DNA of 51,449 bases from Candidatus Mediterraneibacter stercoripullorum (GCA_019115765.1 DXCZ01000003.1:1-51449); one strand, 5' to 3'; numbered from the stretch's first letter, positions 7,676 through 15,979 are shown. Program-made: numbers and translations. The notes: a model not told the origin generated them from the sequence alone.

Positions 7676-8584
7676 ATGAGATGGGTAAAAAAAACAATCC
7701 AATATTGGTGTGACGATATAATAGAAGAAAAATACCTGGGCAGTGGTATCCGCGTAGGAATACTGGACACAGGAATCGTCGTGCATCCGGATCTGCAGAG
7801 GAGAATATGCGAATTCAGAGATTTTACATGTAACAGGCAGCGGACATGTTATGATGACAGTGGTCATGGAACTCATGTGGCAGGAATACTGGCAGGAGAA
7901 GGAAGAGCATCAAGAGGAATGTATTCGGGAATAGCGCCTGATACGGATCTCTTTATAGGAAAAGTGCTGGATCGTTATGGAAACGGGAATGTTGAAGATG
8001 TGTTAAATGGAATACAGTGGATGCTGTCACTAAAGAGGGAAAAGAACCTGAAAATCGTTAATATTTCAGTGGGAGCACAGCCGGATCTCGGAGAGGAGCA
8101 GAAGAAGAAATTTCTGGATGCTGTCGATGAAATGTGGGATGCGGGACTGACTGTTATCGTTTCAGCAGGAAATTACGGCCCATCGGCAGGCTCTATTGCT
8201 GTTCCGGGAAACAGCCGAAAAGTAATTACTGTGGGAGTGCCGGATTCATTCCGATATAATAGGAACTACAGAAAAAAGACAGATTATTCTGGCAGAGGAC
8301 CTACCAGTGAATGTATAATAAAGCCGGATGTATTCGCTCCAGGTACTGGGATTGTCAGTTGCAACAGCAGATTCTCTGAAAAAGGAGAGCCATTTTATGT
8401 AATGAAAAGTGGCACTTCCATGGCGACACCAGTTATATCCGGTGCTATCGCCTGTCTTTTGTCAAAATATCCGGATATGACAAATGTAGAGATAAAGCTC
8501 AGACTCCGTGAAACCTGTGTGGATTACCCTGGGACAGAGGCTGGATGGGGTTTATTAAATGTTAAAAAACTGATGAATGCTTAA
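7676..8584 (+). CDS. S8 family serine protease, intracellular subtilisin type
   Basis: A 302-residue subtilase with an intact catalytic set: D31 (ILDTG), H64 (GHGTHVAG), oxyanion N166 (SAGNYG) and S248 (SGTSMATP). It lacks a signal peptide, and the catalytic domain starts almost at the N-terminus with no propeptide of usual length, so it would act in the cytoplasm or be released another way. The ATG at 7676 has AAAAAAGG 7 nt upstream; an in-frame TTG at 7658 is less likely. Codon choice is visibly more AT-rich (many ATA, AAA) than in the neighbouring ffh region. It is the only gene between two inverted 22-nt repeat arrays, which suggests acquisition as cargo. Confidence 0.88.
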   Translation: MRWVKKTIQYWCDDIIEEKYLGSGIRVGILDTGIVVHPDLQRRICEFRDFTCNRQRTCYDDSGHGTHVAGILAGEGRASRGMYSGIAPDTDLFIGKVLDRYGNGNVEDVLNGIQWMLSLKREKNLKIVNISVGAQPDLGEEQKKKFLDAVDEMWDAGLTVIVSAGNYGPSAGSIAVPGNSRKVITVGVPDSFRYNRNYRKKTDYSGRGPTSECIIKPDVFAPGTGIVSCNSRFSEKGEPFYVMKSGTSMATPVISGAIACLLSKYPDMTNVEIKLRLRETCVDYPGTEAGWGLLNVKKLMNA

Positions 8585-8587
8585 AAA

Positions 8588-8687
8588 GGGACAGGGTGAA
8601 ATTCAATTTGGGACACAGTGAATAACGATTTGGGACATACTGAATTTCAATTTGGGACGTAGTGAAATTCGATTTTACTACGTCCCC
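8588..8687. repeat. Right inverted array of the subtilase unit
   Basis: Four 22-nt units in exact phase start at 8588, 8610, 8632 and 8654, reading GGGACAGGG, GGGACACAG, GGGACATAC and GGGACGTAG. The last one pairs with ACTACGTCCC (8677-8686) as a 10-bp terminal hairpin. Confidence 0.8.
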
Positions 8688-8708
8688 AAATATGTAAAGA
8701 AAAAATAC

Positions 8709-8737
8709 TTGACACCCTTTCTCCTTTCGTGTATGAT
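8709..8737 (+). promoter_or_regulatory. Sigma-A promoter of the ylxM-ffh operon
   Basis: TTGACA (8709-8714) and TATGAT (8732-8737) are 17 nt apart. The promoter begins 21 nt after the end of the repeat unit, so the unit sits directly upstream of an essential operon without breaking its promoter. It also supports the ylxM start at 8754. Confidence 0.85.
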
Positions 8738-8753
8738 AGCAAAGGTGACAACA

Positions 8754-9104
8754 ATGAATGAGATTTTAGAGCAGGCATTACTGTATGATTTCTACGGCGA
8801 GCTTCTGACGGATCATCAGAAGGATGTCTATGAGCAGCATATCCTGGATGATCTTTCTCTCAGTGAGATTGCTGAGATGAAAGGAATCAGCCGCCAGGGG
8901 GTGCATGATCTGGTACGCCGCTGTCAGAAGACGCTGGAGGGCTATGAGTCGAAGCTGCATCTGGTAGAGAAGTTTCTCTCGATAAAGGAGAAGGTCGGCA
9001 GGATCGATCAGATCCTGGAGGAATGCGAAGTGCAGAAGGCTGAGCCGGGAGAAATCGTAAGGCGTGTCCGGGAGATTTCGGATACGATCATAGAGGAGTT
9101 GTAG
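8754..9104 (+). CDS. ylxM: YlxM family DNA-binding protein
   Basis: A 116-residue helix-turn-helix protein of the YlxM/p13 family, usually encoded directly before ffh and thought to modulate the signal recognition particle pathway. The visible HTH is LSLSEIAEMKGISRQGVHDLV, similar to sigma region 4. The C-terminal half is a charged coiled-coil-like helix. The ATG at 8754 follows AAAGGTGA and lies 17 nt after the -10 box; an upstream in-frame start at 8652 lies within the repeat array and before the promoter. It ends one base before the ffh start, so translation is coupled. Confidence 0.9.
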   Translation: MNEILEQALLYDFYGELLTDHQKDVYEQHILDDLSLSEIAEMKGISRQGVHDLVRRCQKTLEGYESKLHLVEKFLSIKEKVGRIDQILEECEVQKAEPGEIVRRVREISDTIIEEL

Positions 9105-9105
9105 A

Positions 9106-10461
9106 ATGGCATTTGACAGCTTAACAGAAAAACTTCAGAATGTGTTTAAGAACCTGCGCAGCAAAGGGCGTCTTACAGAAGACGATGTGAAGACAGCGCT
9201 GAAAGAGGTGCGTATGGCTCTTCTGGAAGCGGACGTTAACTTCAAGGTCGTCAAAAACTTTGTTAAGGACGTACAGGAGCGGGCTATCGGGCAGGACGTC
9301 ATGAACGGTCTGAATCCGGGCCAGATGGTGATCAAGATCGTAAATGAAGAGCTGATTCGTCTGATGGGCTCTGAGACGACAGAGATCAAGCTTCAGCCGG
9401 GAAGCGCCATGACAGTTATCATGATGGCTGGTCTCCAGGGCGCTGGTAAGACGACGACTACGGCAAAGCTGGCCGGAAAGTTCAAGCTGAAAGGCAAGAA
9501 GCCGCTGCTTGTTGCCTGTGATGTTTACCGTCCTGCAGCGATCAAACAGCTGCAGATCAACGGAGAGAAGCAGGGTGTTGAAGTCTTCTCCATGGGCGAC
9601 AAGAACCGGCCTGCGGACATTGCAAAGGCAGCCGTGGAACATGCGTCGAAGAATGGGAATAATATCGTGATCCTTGATACGGCTGGCCGTCTTCATATTG
9701 ATGAGGATATGATGGCAGAGCTGCAGGAGATCAAGGAGGCCGTTATCGTACATCAGACCATACTGGTGGTAGACGCCATGACCGGACAGGACGCGGTGAA
9801 TGTTGCAGGGACATTTAATGATAAGATTGGGATCGACGGCGTGATCGTCACGAAGCTGGACGGTGACACGAGGGGCGGAGCGGCTCTCTCTATCCGGGCC
9901 GTGACAGGAAGGCCGATACTATATGTAGGTATGGGAGAGAAGCTTTCAGATCTGGAACAGTTTTATCCGGACCGGATGGCTTCCCGTATCCTCGGCATGG
10001 GCGATGTCCTGACCCTGATCGAGAAGGCCGGGGCAGAGATCGACGAAGACAAGGCCAAACAAATGGCCGACAAGATGAAGAAGGCCCAGTTCGATTTTGA
10101 CGACTATCTTGAAAGCATGGAACAGATGCGCAAGATGGGCGGGCTCTCGGGGATCATGAGTATGATGCCCGGACTTGGAAACATGGGTGCCAAGATGCCG
10201 GATCTCGATTCGGAGGAAAACGAAAAGAAGATGGCCAGGATGGAGGCCATGATCTATTCCATGACTCCCGAGGAGAGAAGAAACCCAGATCTGCTGAATC
10301 CCTCCAGAAAGCACCGTATTGCAAAAGGTGCGGGCGTTGATATTGCGGAGGTCAACCGTATGGTGAAGCAGTTCAACGAGTCCAGGAAGATGATGAAGAA
10401 GCTTCCAGGCATGATGGGTGGCAGAGGTGGCAAGAGGGGCAGATTCAAACTCCCCTTTTAA
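9106..10461 (+). CDS. ffh: Signal recognition particle protein Ffh (SRP54)
   Basis: A 451-residue SRP GTPase that binds signal peptides and 4.5S RNA and delivers ribosomes to FtsY at the membrane. The N domain (about 1-85) is followed by the G domain with GLQGAGKTTTTAKLA, DTAGRL and TKLDGDTRGG, and by the methionine-rich M domain from about residue 300 (GGLSGIMSMMPGL, KMMKKLPGMMGG). Length is normal for the family. The start codon is placed one base after the ylxM stop, with a GGAG site inside ylxM. It is the second gene of an operon followed by ribosomal genes. Confidence 0.97.
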   Translation: MAFDSLTEKLQNVFKNLRSKGRLTEDDVKTALKEVRMALLEADVNFKVVKNFVKDVQERAIGQDVMNGLNPGQMVIKIVNEELIRLMGSETTEIKLQPGSAMTVIMMAGLQGAGKTTTTAKLAGKFKLKGKKPLLVACDVYRPAAIKQLQINGEKQGVEVFSMGDKNRPADIAKAAVEHASKNGNNIVILDTAGRLHIDEDMMAELQEIKEAVIVHQTILVVDAMTGQDAVNVAGTFNDKIGIDGVIVTKLDGDTRGGAALSIRAVTGRPILYVGMGEKLSDLEQFYPDRMASRILGMGDVLTLIEKAGAEIDEDKAKQMADKMKKAQFDFDDYLESMEQMRKMGGLSGIMSMMPGLGNMGAKMPDLDSEENEKKMARMEAMIYSMTPEERRNPDLLNPSRKHRIAKGAGVDIAEVNRMVKQFNESRKMMKKLPGMMGGRGGKRGRFKLPF

Positions 10462-10566
10462 CACATAGATGATGCCGGAGCCGGCGGCAGATAATTTACA
10501 AGATAAGATCCATCCCCGGCCGATGGATGCAGTCAAAAATAAGAAATTCAAACAGAGGTGGAAAAA

Positions 10567-10812
10567 ATGGCAGTAAAGATCAGATTAAGAAGAATGGGAC
10601 AGAAGAAAGCTCCTTTTTATAGAATCGTGGTAGCTGATTCCAGGTCCCCGAGAGACGGAAGATTCATCGAGGAGATCGGAACATATGATCCGAACCAGGA
10701 CCCCAGCGTGTTCAAGGTAGATGAAGAGGCAGCAAAGAGATGGCTCAACAACGGTGCACAGCCTACAGAAGTTGTAGGAAAAATCTTCAAGGCAGCAGGT
10801 ATCGAGAAATAA
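10567..10812 (+). CDS. rpsP: 30S ribosomal protein S16
   Basis: An 81-residue ribosomal protein of the small subunit. The N-terminal motif [23 protein letters not shown] is diagnostic. The ATG at 10567 follows AGAGGTGG; an upstream ATG at 10558 is inside the ribosome site. In the ffh-rpsP gap, ATCCATC (10508-10514) pairs with GATGGAT (10522-10528), a hairpin that could serve as leader structure. The neighbour order ffh-rpsP-khpA-rimM-trmD-rplS is typical for Firmicutes. Confidence 0.97.
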   Translation: MAVKIRLRRMGQKKAPFYRIVVADSRSPRDGRFIEEIGTYDPNQDPSVFKVDEEAAKRWLNNGAQPTEVVGKIFKAAGIEK

Positions 10813-10837
10813 GATGTCTTCGCGGAGGTGCGCGTAA

Positions 10838-11065
10838 ATGAAAGATTTAGTTGAAGTTATCGCAAAAGCCCTTGTTGATCATCCGGACGAAGTATCTGTA
10901 AATGAGAAACAGGAAGGCAAGACAACTGTTCTTGAACTTCATGTTGCCGAAGGAGATATGGGCAAGGTGATCGGTAAACAGGGACGCATCGCAAAAGCAA
11001 TCCGTTCCGTTGTGAAAGCTGCGGCAGCAAAAGAAGATAAAAAAGTTGTTGTCGATATCGTTTAG
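10838..11065 (+). CDS. khpA: KH domain RNA-binding protein KhpA (YlqC)
   Basis: A 75-residue single KH-domain protein. The GxxG loop reads VIGKQGRIAKAIR. KhpA proteins in Firmicutes bind RNA, partner with KhpB and influence cell division; here that role is family knowledge only. The ATG at 10838 follows GCGGAGGTGCG. It is followed by a terminator at 11075, so the rpsP-khpA transcript can end here before rimM. Confidence 0.92.
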   Translation: MKDLVEVIAKALVDHPDEVSVNEKQEGKTTVLELHVAEGDMGKVIGKQGRIAKAIRSVVKAAAAKEDKKVVVDIV

Positions 11066-11074
11066 CATCGGATG

Positions 11075-11120
11075 AAAAGGGACAGCCTCCATAACTGTGG
11101 AGTGTCTGCCCTTTTCTTTT
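11075..11120 (+). terminator. Rho-independent terminator after khpA
   Basis: AAAAGGG (11075-11081) pairs with CCCTTTT (11109-11115), with inner GACA/TGTC and CTCCA/TGGAG stems, then CTTTT. It could act as an attenuator inside the rpsP to trmD block. Confidence 0.8.
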
Positions 11121-11193
11121 ACCATTCGCGCGGTCTGCCGCCGGTGGCGAAAGAAAATGAACAGTAACGGATAAATGAGCAGGAGAAAACATT

Positions 11194-11700
11194 ATGGAAC
11201 AGTTTTTGCAGGTGGGAGTCATCTCATCTACCCATGGGATCCGAGGCGAGGTCAAGGTATTTCCGACTACAGATGATGCCGCAAGGTTCAAGAAGCTGAA
11301 AAAGGTGTTCCTGGATACCGGCAGGGACCGGATGGAACTGGAGATACAGTCTGTACGTTTTTTTAAACAGTTTGTGATCGTGAAGTTTAAAGGGATCGAC
11401 AACATTAATGATATCGAAAAATACCGCGGGAAAAGTCTGACAGTTACCCGGCAGGACGCAGTAAAGTTGGAAAAGGATGAATACTATATTGCGGACCTGA
11501 TCGGGATGGATGTGTTCACGGATGAAGGTCATTTCGGTACATTGAAAGATGTTATGGAAACAGGGGCCAACGAAGTATATATCGTTGATTCTGACGATCA
11601 CGGCGAGGTTCTCGTTCCCGCCATCCGCCAGTGTATCCTGGATGTGGATGTGGAAGGCGGAAAGATGAAGATCCGTCTGCTTGACGGCCTGATCTCGTAA
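11194..11700 (+). CDS. rimM: Ribosome maturation factor RimM
   Basis: A 168-residue 16S rRNA processing protein that binds S19 during small-subunit assembly. The N-terminal RimM domain has VGVISSTHGIRGEVKVFP and the C-terminal PRC-barrel domain has YYIADLIGMDVF and LVPAIRQCILDVDVEGGKM. Length is typical. The ATG at 11194 follows GCAGGAG. It is separated from khpA by a terminator and placed 36 nt before trmD. Confidence 0.95.
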   Translation: MEQFLQVGVISSTHGIRGEVKVFPTTDDAARFKKLKKVFLDTGRDRMELEIQSVRFFKQFVIVKFKGIDNINDIEKYRGKSLTVTRQDAVKLEKDEYYIADLIGMDVFTDEGHFGTLKDVMETGANEVYIVDSDDHGEVLVPAIRQCILDVDVEGGKMKIRLLDGLIS

Positions 11701-11736
11701 GTCTCAGCGGGTCCTGAACAGAAGGAGAGGTTATTT

Positions 11737-12495
11737 TTGAATTTTCATATTCTTACATTGTTTCCGGAAATGGTCCAGAACGGACTGAATACAAGCATTA
11801 TCGGACGGGCGGTAAATGCAGGACGGCTGTCTATCGATGCTGTGAATATCCGGGATTATGCATTTAACAAGCATCAGAGCGTGGATGATTATCCCTATGG
11901 CGGAGGAGCGGGAATGCTCATGCAGGCGGAACCGGTCTATCTTGCCTATGAGGCTGTGGCAGAGAAGATCCGTGCCAGATCCGGGGCACAGACAAAGCCC
12001 CGTGTGGTTTATCTTTCTCCGCAGGGAAGTGTGTTTAACCAGAATATGGCCCGGGAACTGGCTCTTGAGGAAGATCTGATCCTTCTATGCGGCCATTATG
12101 AAGGGATTGATGAGCGGGTCCTGGAGGAGATTGTGACAGATTATGTGTCGATCGGGGATTATGTACTCACAGGCGGCGAACTCCCGGCTATGGTCATGGT
12201 GGACGCCATTTCCCGCATGGTGCCCGGAGTCCTGCACAATGATGTGTCCGCCGAATTCGAGTCCTTTCAGGACAACCTGCTGGAATATCCGCAGTATTCC
12301 AGGCCGGAGGAGTGGCATGGGAAAAAGGTGCCCCCGGTGCTTCTGTCCGGTCACCATGCCAACATAGAAAAATGGCGGCGGGAACAGTCTATTCTCCGGA
12401 CAAGGGAGCGGAGACCGGATCTGCTGGAAAAATGCGAATTGACAGAGAAAGAAAAACAATGGCTCCGGGATCTGGAACAGGATCCGGAAAAATAG
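11737..12495 (+). CDS. trmD: tRNA (guanine-N1)-methyltransferase TrmD, TTG start
   Basis: A 252-residue SPOUT-fold enzyme that forms m1G37 in tRNAs to prevent frameshifting. The knot motifs are [19 protein letters not shown] and [21 protein letters not shown]. The start codon is TTG (11737), supported by GAAGGAGAGG 6 nt upstream and by [12 protein letters not shown] matching the usual N-terminus. Length is slightly above the family average. The next gene is rplS behind its own promoter. Confidence 0.95.
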   Translation: MNFHILTLFPEMVQNGLNTSIIGRAVNAGRLSIDAVNIRDYAFNKHQSVDDYPYGGGAGMLMQAEPVYLAYEAVAEKIRARSGAQTKPRVVYLSPQGSVFNQNMARELALEEDLILLCGHYEGIDERVLEEIVTDYVSIGDYVLTGGELPAMVMVDAISRMVPGVLHNDVSAEFESFQDNLLEYPQYSRPEEWHGKKVPPVLLSGHHANIEKWRREQSILRTRERRPDLLEKCELTEKEKQWLRDLEQDPEK

Positions 12496-12519
12496 CGGAC
12501 AAAAATTTCAACTGGACTC

Positions 12520-12630
12520 TTGCCAATAGAACGAAATTATGGTAAACTACAACAGTTGTGAAAAGAAGAGCGATGGTCCTCTGGCACGGATATGTGTTAA
12601 GAACGTCAAATATTAAGGAGGTCACACAAA
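12520..12630 (+). promoter_or_regulatory. rplS promoter and 5' leader
   Basis: TTGCCA (12520-12525), a 17-nt spacer and TAAACT (12543-12548) form a good promoter. The transcript has a leader of about 75 nt with a small ACAAC/GTTGT hairpin and an AAGGAGG site at 12616-12622. L19 genes in Firmicutes often have an autoregulatory L19 leader RNA; this stretch might be one, but its fold was not confirmed. Confidence 0.5.
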
Positions 12631-12978
12631 ATGAATGAAATAATCAAGAAGATTGAGGCTGAGCAGCTCAAAGAAAATGCTCCGGTATTCAACGTAGGTG
12701 ATACAGTAAGAGTACATGCGAAGATCAAAGAGGGAAACCGTGAGAGAATCCAGGTTTTCGAAGGAACTGTCCTTAAGAAACAGGGCGGCGGAGCAAGAGA
12801 GACATTTACAGTAAGAAAGACATCCAACGGAATCGGAGTTGAGAAGACATGGCCGCTTCACTCTCCTCATGTTGAGAAGGTAGAAGTTGTCCGCAGAGGT
12901 AAAGTAAGAAGAGCGAAACTGAACTACCTGAGAAAACGTGTCGGAAAAGCTGCAAAGGTAAAAGAGTTAGTAAAATAG
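12631..12978 (+). CDS. rplS: 50S ribosomal protein L19
   Basis: A 115-residue large-subunit protein at the subunit interface. The diagnostic parts are [26 protein letters not shown] and the C-terminal [25 protein letters not shown]. The ATG at 12631 follows TTAAGGAGGTCAC. It has its own promoter and a terminator at 12991, so it can be a monocistronic unit even though it follows trmD. Confidence 0.97.
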   Translation: MNEIIKKIEAEQLKENAPVFNVGDTVRVHAKIKEGNRERIQVFEGTVLKKQGGGARETFTVRKTSNGIGVEKTWPLHSPHVEKVEVVRRGKVRRAKLNYLRKRVGKAAKVKELVK

Positions 12979-12990
12979 TAACGATGAGAG

Positions 12991-13025
12991 AGGGACAATT
13001 ACAGAACTGTAGTTTGTCCCTTTTC
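12991..13025 (+). terminator. Rho-independent terminator after rplS
   Basis: AGGGACAA (12991-12998) pairs with TTGTCCCT (13014-13021), with an inner TACAG/CTGTA stem, then TTTTCTG. Confidence 0.85.
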
Positions 13026-13047
13026 TGTTAAGTATCGGGGAGGGTAT

Positions 13048-13719
13048 ATGCAGGATTTGAATTTCCGGAGGAAACGGAGAAGATCGTCAGACAGACCTGC
13101 AAAGAAGGGCAGGAAACCGTCATCAGGGACGAGAAAGCTGAAGTTCGATGACGGGAGGAGAAAACTGCATTTTGAGAAGCGGGTACGTCCTGGAAAAGGG
13201 GCTGTCAGAGCGGCTGTCGGATGGGGCATTCAGATCATCCTTGTATGCGCGGCGGCATTTCTCCTTGTATTTTTATTTGGTTACCGGGTCAGCAATGCGG
13301 GAGATTCCATGAGTCCTGCTCTGAGCAACGGAGATGTGGTCCTTGTGAATCGTCTGATCTACAATTTTAAGTCGCCGTCAAGAGGGGATATTATTGTTTT
13401 CCGACAGAGCGGAAATACCCACTATTCGATCAAGAGAGTGGCGGGACTTCCGGGAGAAACAGTCCAGATCGTGGACGGAAGCATCTGTATTAACGGGGAG
13501 CCTCTTACAGATCGGATCTATGTATCTGACATTGAATACGCGGGTGTGGCTTCCGAACCGATTGAACTGGGGAAGGATGAATTTTTTGTGATCGGCGATA
13601 ACGATACGTCCAGTGACGACAGCAGGATCGCTGACATTGGAAATGTACAGAGGGATGCGATTTTCGGGGAAGCATGGTTTGTGGCGGACTCGGAGGATAA
13701 TTTTGGATTTATTGACTGA
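13048..13719 (+). CDS. lepB: Signal peptidase I with long basic N-terminal tail
   Basis: A 223-residue S26 leader peptidase that cleaves signal peptides outside the membrane. The catalytic pair is S87 (NAGDSMSP) and K129 (YSIKRVAGLPGE). A single membrane span is at about 60-80. The first 55 residues are cytoplasmic and very rich in Arg and Lys, which is longer than in the second copy and is unusual. The ATG at 13048 follows GGGGAGGG. It is the first of two lepB genes flanking rbgA. The tail may bind ribosomes or lipid, but this is speculation. Confidence 0.93.
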   Translation: MQDLNFRRKRRRSSDRPAKKGRKPSSGTRKLKFDDGRRKLHFEKRVRPGKGAVRAAVGWGIQIILVCAAAFLLVFLFGYRVSNAGDSMSPALSNGDVVLVNRLIYNFKSPSRGDIIVFRQSGNTHYSIKRVAGLPGETVQIVDGSICINGEPLTDRIYVSDIEYAGVASEPIELGKDEFFVIGDNDTSSDDSRIADIGNVQRDAIFGEAWFVADSEDNFGFID

Positions 13720-13765
13720 TCAGGAACGGCAGATGAAATGCCGGAAATGACTGGAGGGAGACAAT

Positions 13766-14650
13766 ATGCATTTTCAGTGGTATCCGGGGCATATGACAAA
13801 GGCCCGGAGGATGATGCAGGAAAATATAAAACTGATCGATCTTATCATAGAACTTGTTGATGCCCGGATTCCGGTGAGCAGCCGGAACCCGGATATTGAC
13901 GAACTGGGGAAAAACAAGGCAAGGCTGATCCTGCTGAACAAGGCGGATCTGGCGGAAGAAAAGTCGAACGATGTCTGGGTGGACTATTTCAAAGCCATGG
14001 GATACTCCGCAGTGAAGGTGAATTCCAGAAAGGGCGGCGGGATCAAATCAATCCAGGGAGTGATCCAGGAGGCATGCAGGGAAAAGATGGAGCGTGACCG
14101 GAAAAGAGGGATCCTGAACCGTCCGGTCCGGGCCATGGTAGTAGGAATCCCGAATGTGGGAAAATCTACTTTCATTAATTCCATGGCAGGAAAGGCCTGC
14201 GCGAAGACAGGAAACAAGCCGGGCGTGACGAAAGGAAAGCAGTGGATCCGGCTGAACAAGAATGTGGAGCTTCTGGATACCCCTGGTATCCTGTGGCCCA
14301 GGTTCGAGGATCAGCAGGTGGGACTTAAGCTTGCATTTATCGGGTCTATAAAAGACGAGATCCTGCAGACAGAGGAACTTGCTGCAGAACTGATCCAGGT
14401 ACTGGACAGACGTTATCCCGGAGTTGTGGAAGAAAAATATACGGTCCCTGCATCGGAAGACTCTTACGAGACACTTGGCAATATCGCCCGGAGCCGTCAC
14501 TGTCTGGTAAGAGGAAGTGAACTGGATACAGAGAAAGCGGCCGGAATACTGCTGGATGACTTCCGGAACGGACGGCTTGGCAGAATTACTCTGGAGATGC
14601 CGGAGGATTTTGATGCCGGAGCGGCAGGGCAGGAAGTGAGTGAGGCATGA
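13766..14650 (+). CDS. rbgA: Ribosome biogenesis GTPase RbgA (YlqF)
   Basis: A 294-residue circularly permuted GTPase needed for late 50S assembly. The G4 motif NKAD precedes G1 GIPNVGKST and G3 DTPG, the order that defines the permuted family. The N-terminus MHFQWYPGHMTKARRMM is diagnostic. The C-terminal helical domain binds rRNA in homologues. The ATG at 13766 follows TGGAGGGAG. It overlaps the second lepB by 4 nt (ATGA), so the two are coupled. Confidence 0.95.
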   Translation: MHFQWYPGHMTKARRMMQENIKLIDLIIELVDARIPVSSRNPDIDELGKNKARLILLNKADLAEEKSNDVWVDYFKAMGYSAVKVNSRKGGGIKSIQGVIQEACREKMERDRKRGILNRPVRAMVVGIPNVGKSTFINSMAGKACAKTGNKPGVTKGKQWIRLNKNVELLDTPGILWPRFEDQQVGLKLAFIGSIKDEILQTEELAAELIQVLDRRYPGVVEEKYTVPASEDSYETLGNIARSRHCLVRGSELDTEKAAGILLDDFRNGRLGRITLEMPEDFDAGAAGQEVSEA

Positions 14651-15183
14651 AAAGCATACTCAAGGAACTGATGGGATGGCTTCTCTATATTATCATTATC
14701 GTAGGAGCGGCCTATCTGATCGTTACTTTTGTGGGGCAGAGAACACAGGTCAGCGGTTCTTCCATGGAGACGACTCTGTCTGATGGAGACCAGCTGATCG
14801 TGGACAAGATGTCATACCGGTTCCGGAATCCGAAACGGTATGACATCATCGTTTTCCCATATCAGTACGAACCAAATACATATTATATCAAGAGGATCAT
14901 AGGTCTTCCCGGGGAGACGATACAGATTATCGACGGATATATCTACATAGACGGGGAACAGCTGGACGAACATTACGGAAATGAACTTATGAACGATCCG
15001 GGGATTGCAGCGGAACCGGTCGCTCTCGGCGAAGACGAATATTTTGTGCTGGGCGATAACCGGAACAACAGCCAGGACAGCCGGGCGGTCAATGTGGGAG
15101 TAATCCACAGAAAGGATATTCTCGGACGGGCATGGATCCGTATCTGGCCGCTGGATTCTATGGGTGTGATCCGGCATGAGTAG
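14647..15183 (+). CDS. lepB: Signal peptidase I, second copy
   Basis: A 178-residue S26 peptidase with a short cytoplasmic N-terminus and one membrane span (about 10-29). The catalytic residues are S39 (VSGSSMETT) and K82 (YYIKRIIGLPGE). The C-terminal box reads VLGDNRNNSQDSR. It is more compact than the first copy upstream. Having two paralogues may divide substrates, for example between vegetative growth and sporulation. The start overlaps the rbgA stop. Confidence 0.93.
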   Translation: MKSILKELMGWLLYIIIIVGAAYLIVTFVGQRTQVSGSSMETTLSDGDQLIVDKMSYRFRNPKRYDIIVFPYQYEPNTYYIKRIIGLPGETIQIIDGYIYIDGEQLDEHYGNELMNDPGIAAEPVALGEDEYFVLGDNRNNSQDSRAVNVGVIHRKDILGRAWIRIWPLDSMGVIRHE

Positions 15184-15215
15184 AGGCCGCCCGATATATG
15201 ACCAGGGAGAATAAC

Positions 15216-15974
15216 ATGGGAAAAAGCATAGCGCAGATCAGAGAAGAGTTTGAACAGGCAGGTGAGTCCGGTCGTCAGGAGCTGTACGAAATATACGGTT
15301 CAGATGAGAGAACTGGGGTAAAGAAGCTGATCGCTTCTTTCCGGAAGCAGGAGGAAAAACTTCAGGCTGAGAGGCAGCGGCTGTGGGAAATGAGCAGTTA
15401 TGAACGGAAGTATAGTGATTTTGAGTTCATCTGCGGGATTGATGAAGCAGGGCGCGGCCCGCTGGCAGGGCCGGTAGTGGCAGGAGCTGTGATCCTGCCG
15501 AAAGACTGTGAGATCCTTTACCTGAATGATTCGAAAAAGCTCTCTTCTGCCCGGAGAGAGGAACTCTATGATGAGATCATGGAGAAAGCGGTGTCAGTGG
15601 GGATCGGCATGGCCGGTCCGGCCAGGATTGATGAGATCAATATTCTCCAGGCTACTTACGAGGCCATGAGAGAAGCCATATCGAAGCTGGATCCTTCGCC
15701 GGATCTCCTGCTGAATGATGCGGTCACGATTCCGGATATTCCATTCCGGCAGGTACCCATCATCAAAGGAGATGCCAAAAGTGTTTCCATTGCCGCGGCA
15801 AGTATCATTGCAAAGGTGACCAGGGACCGTCTGATGCTTCAGTACGATGAACTGTTTCCCGAGTATGGATTTGCACGGCATAAGGGATACGGTTCAAAAG
15901 AACATATTGATGCGATCCGGCGTTTTGGCCCGACTCTCATCCATAGAAAATCATTTATAAAGAACTTTGTCTGA
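15216..15974 (+). CDS. rnhB: Ribonuclease HII
   Basis: A 252-residue enzyme that removes ribonucleotides and RNA primers from DNA. The catalytic carboxylates lie in CGIDEAGRGPLAGPV and in LLNDAVTIPD; further motifs are LNDSKKLS and DAKSVSIAAASIIAKVTRD. An N-terminal helical extension of about 70 residues precedes the catalytic core, as in many Firmicute RNases HII. The ATG at 15216 follows GGGAGAATA; an upstream in-frame ATG at 15198 lies before that site. A strong terminator follows. Confidence 0.95.
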   Translation: MGKSIAQIREEFEQAGESGRQELYEIYGSDERTGVKKLIASFRKQEEKLQAERQRLWEMSSYERKYSDFEFICGIDEAGRGPLAGPVVAGAVILPKDCEILYLNDSKKLSSARREELYDEIMEKAVSVGIGMAGPARIDEINILQATYEAMREAISKLDPSPDLLLNDAVTIPDIPFRQVPIIKGDAKSVSIAAASIIAKVTRDRLMLQYDELFPEYGFARHKGYGSKEHIDAIRRFGPTLIHRKSFIKNFV

Positions 15975-15979
15975 CCGGA

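Larger units (their letters stand above)
7541..8687. mobile_element. Putative mobile unit: subtilase between inverted 22-nt repeat arrays
   Basis: The unit is about 1.15 kb and contains one gene (7676-8584). Both flanks carry tandem 22-nt units that begin GGGAC and contain a GAAATTCAATTT-like core. They are in opposite orientation and both run outward from the gene. Each array ends, at the outer edge of the unit, in a hairpin made from GGGGACGTAG and CTACGTCCCC. This is the geometry of terminal inverted repeats. No transposase lies inside and no clear target duplication is visible, so it would have to be a non-autonomous element or a cargo gene trapped between REP-like elements. Confidence 0.55.

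Noticed and set aside
8588-8687. CRISPR array
   Set aside because: The units are 22 nt, directly adjacent with no spacers, and end in a hairpin; there are no cas genes.
7541-8687. A complete insertion sequence
   Set aside because: No transposase or recombinase frame lies inside, and no target duplication is clear. Only a non-autonomous or cargo unit is plausible.
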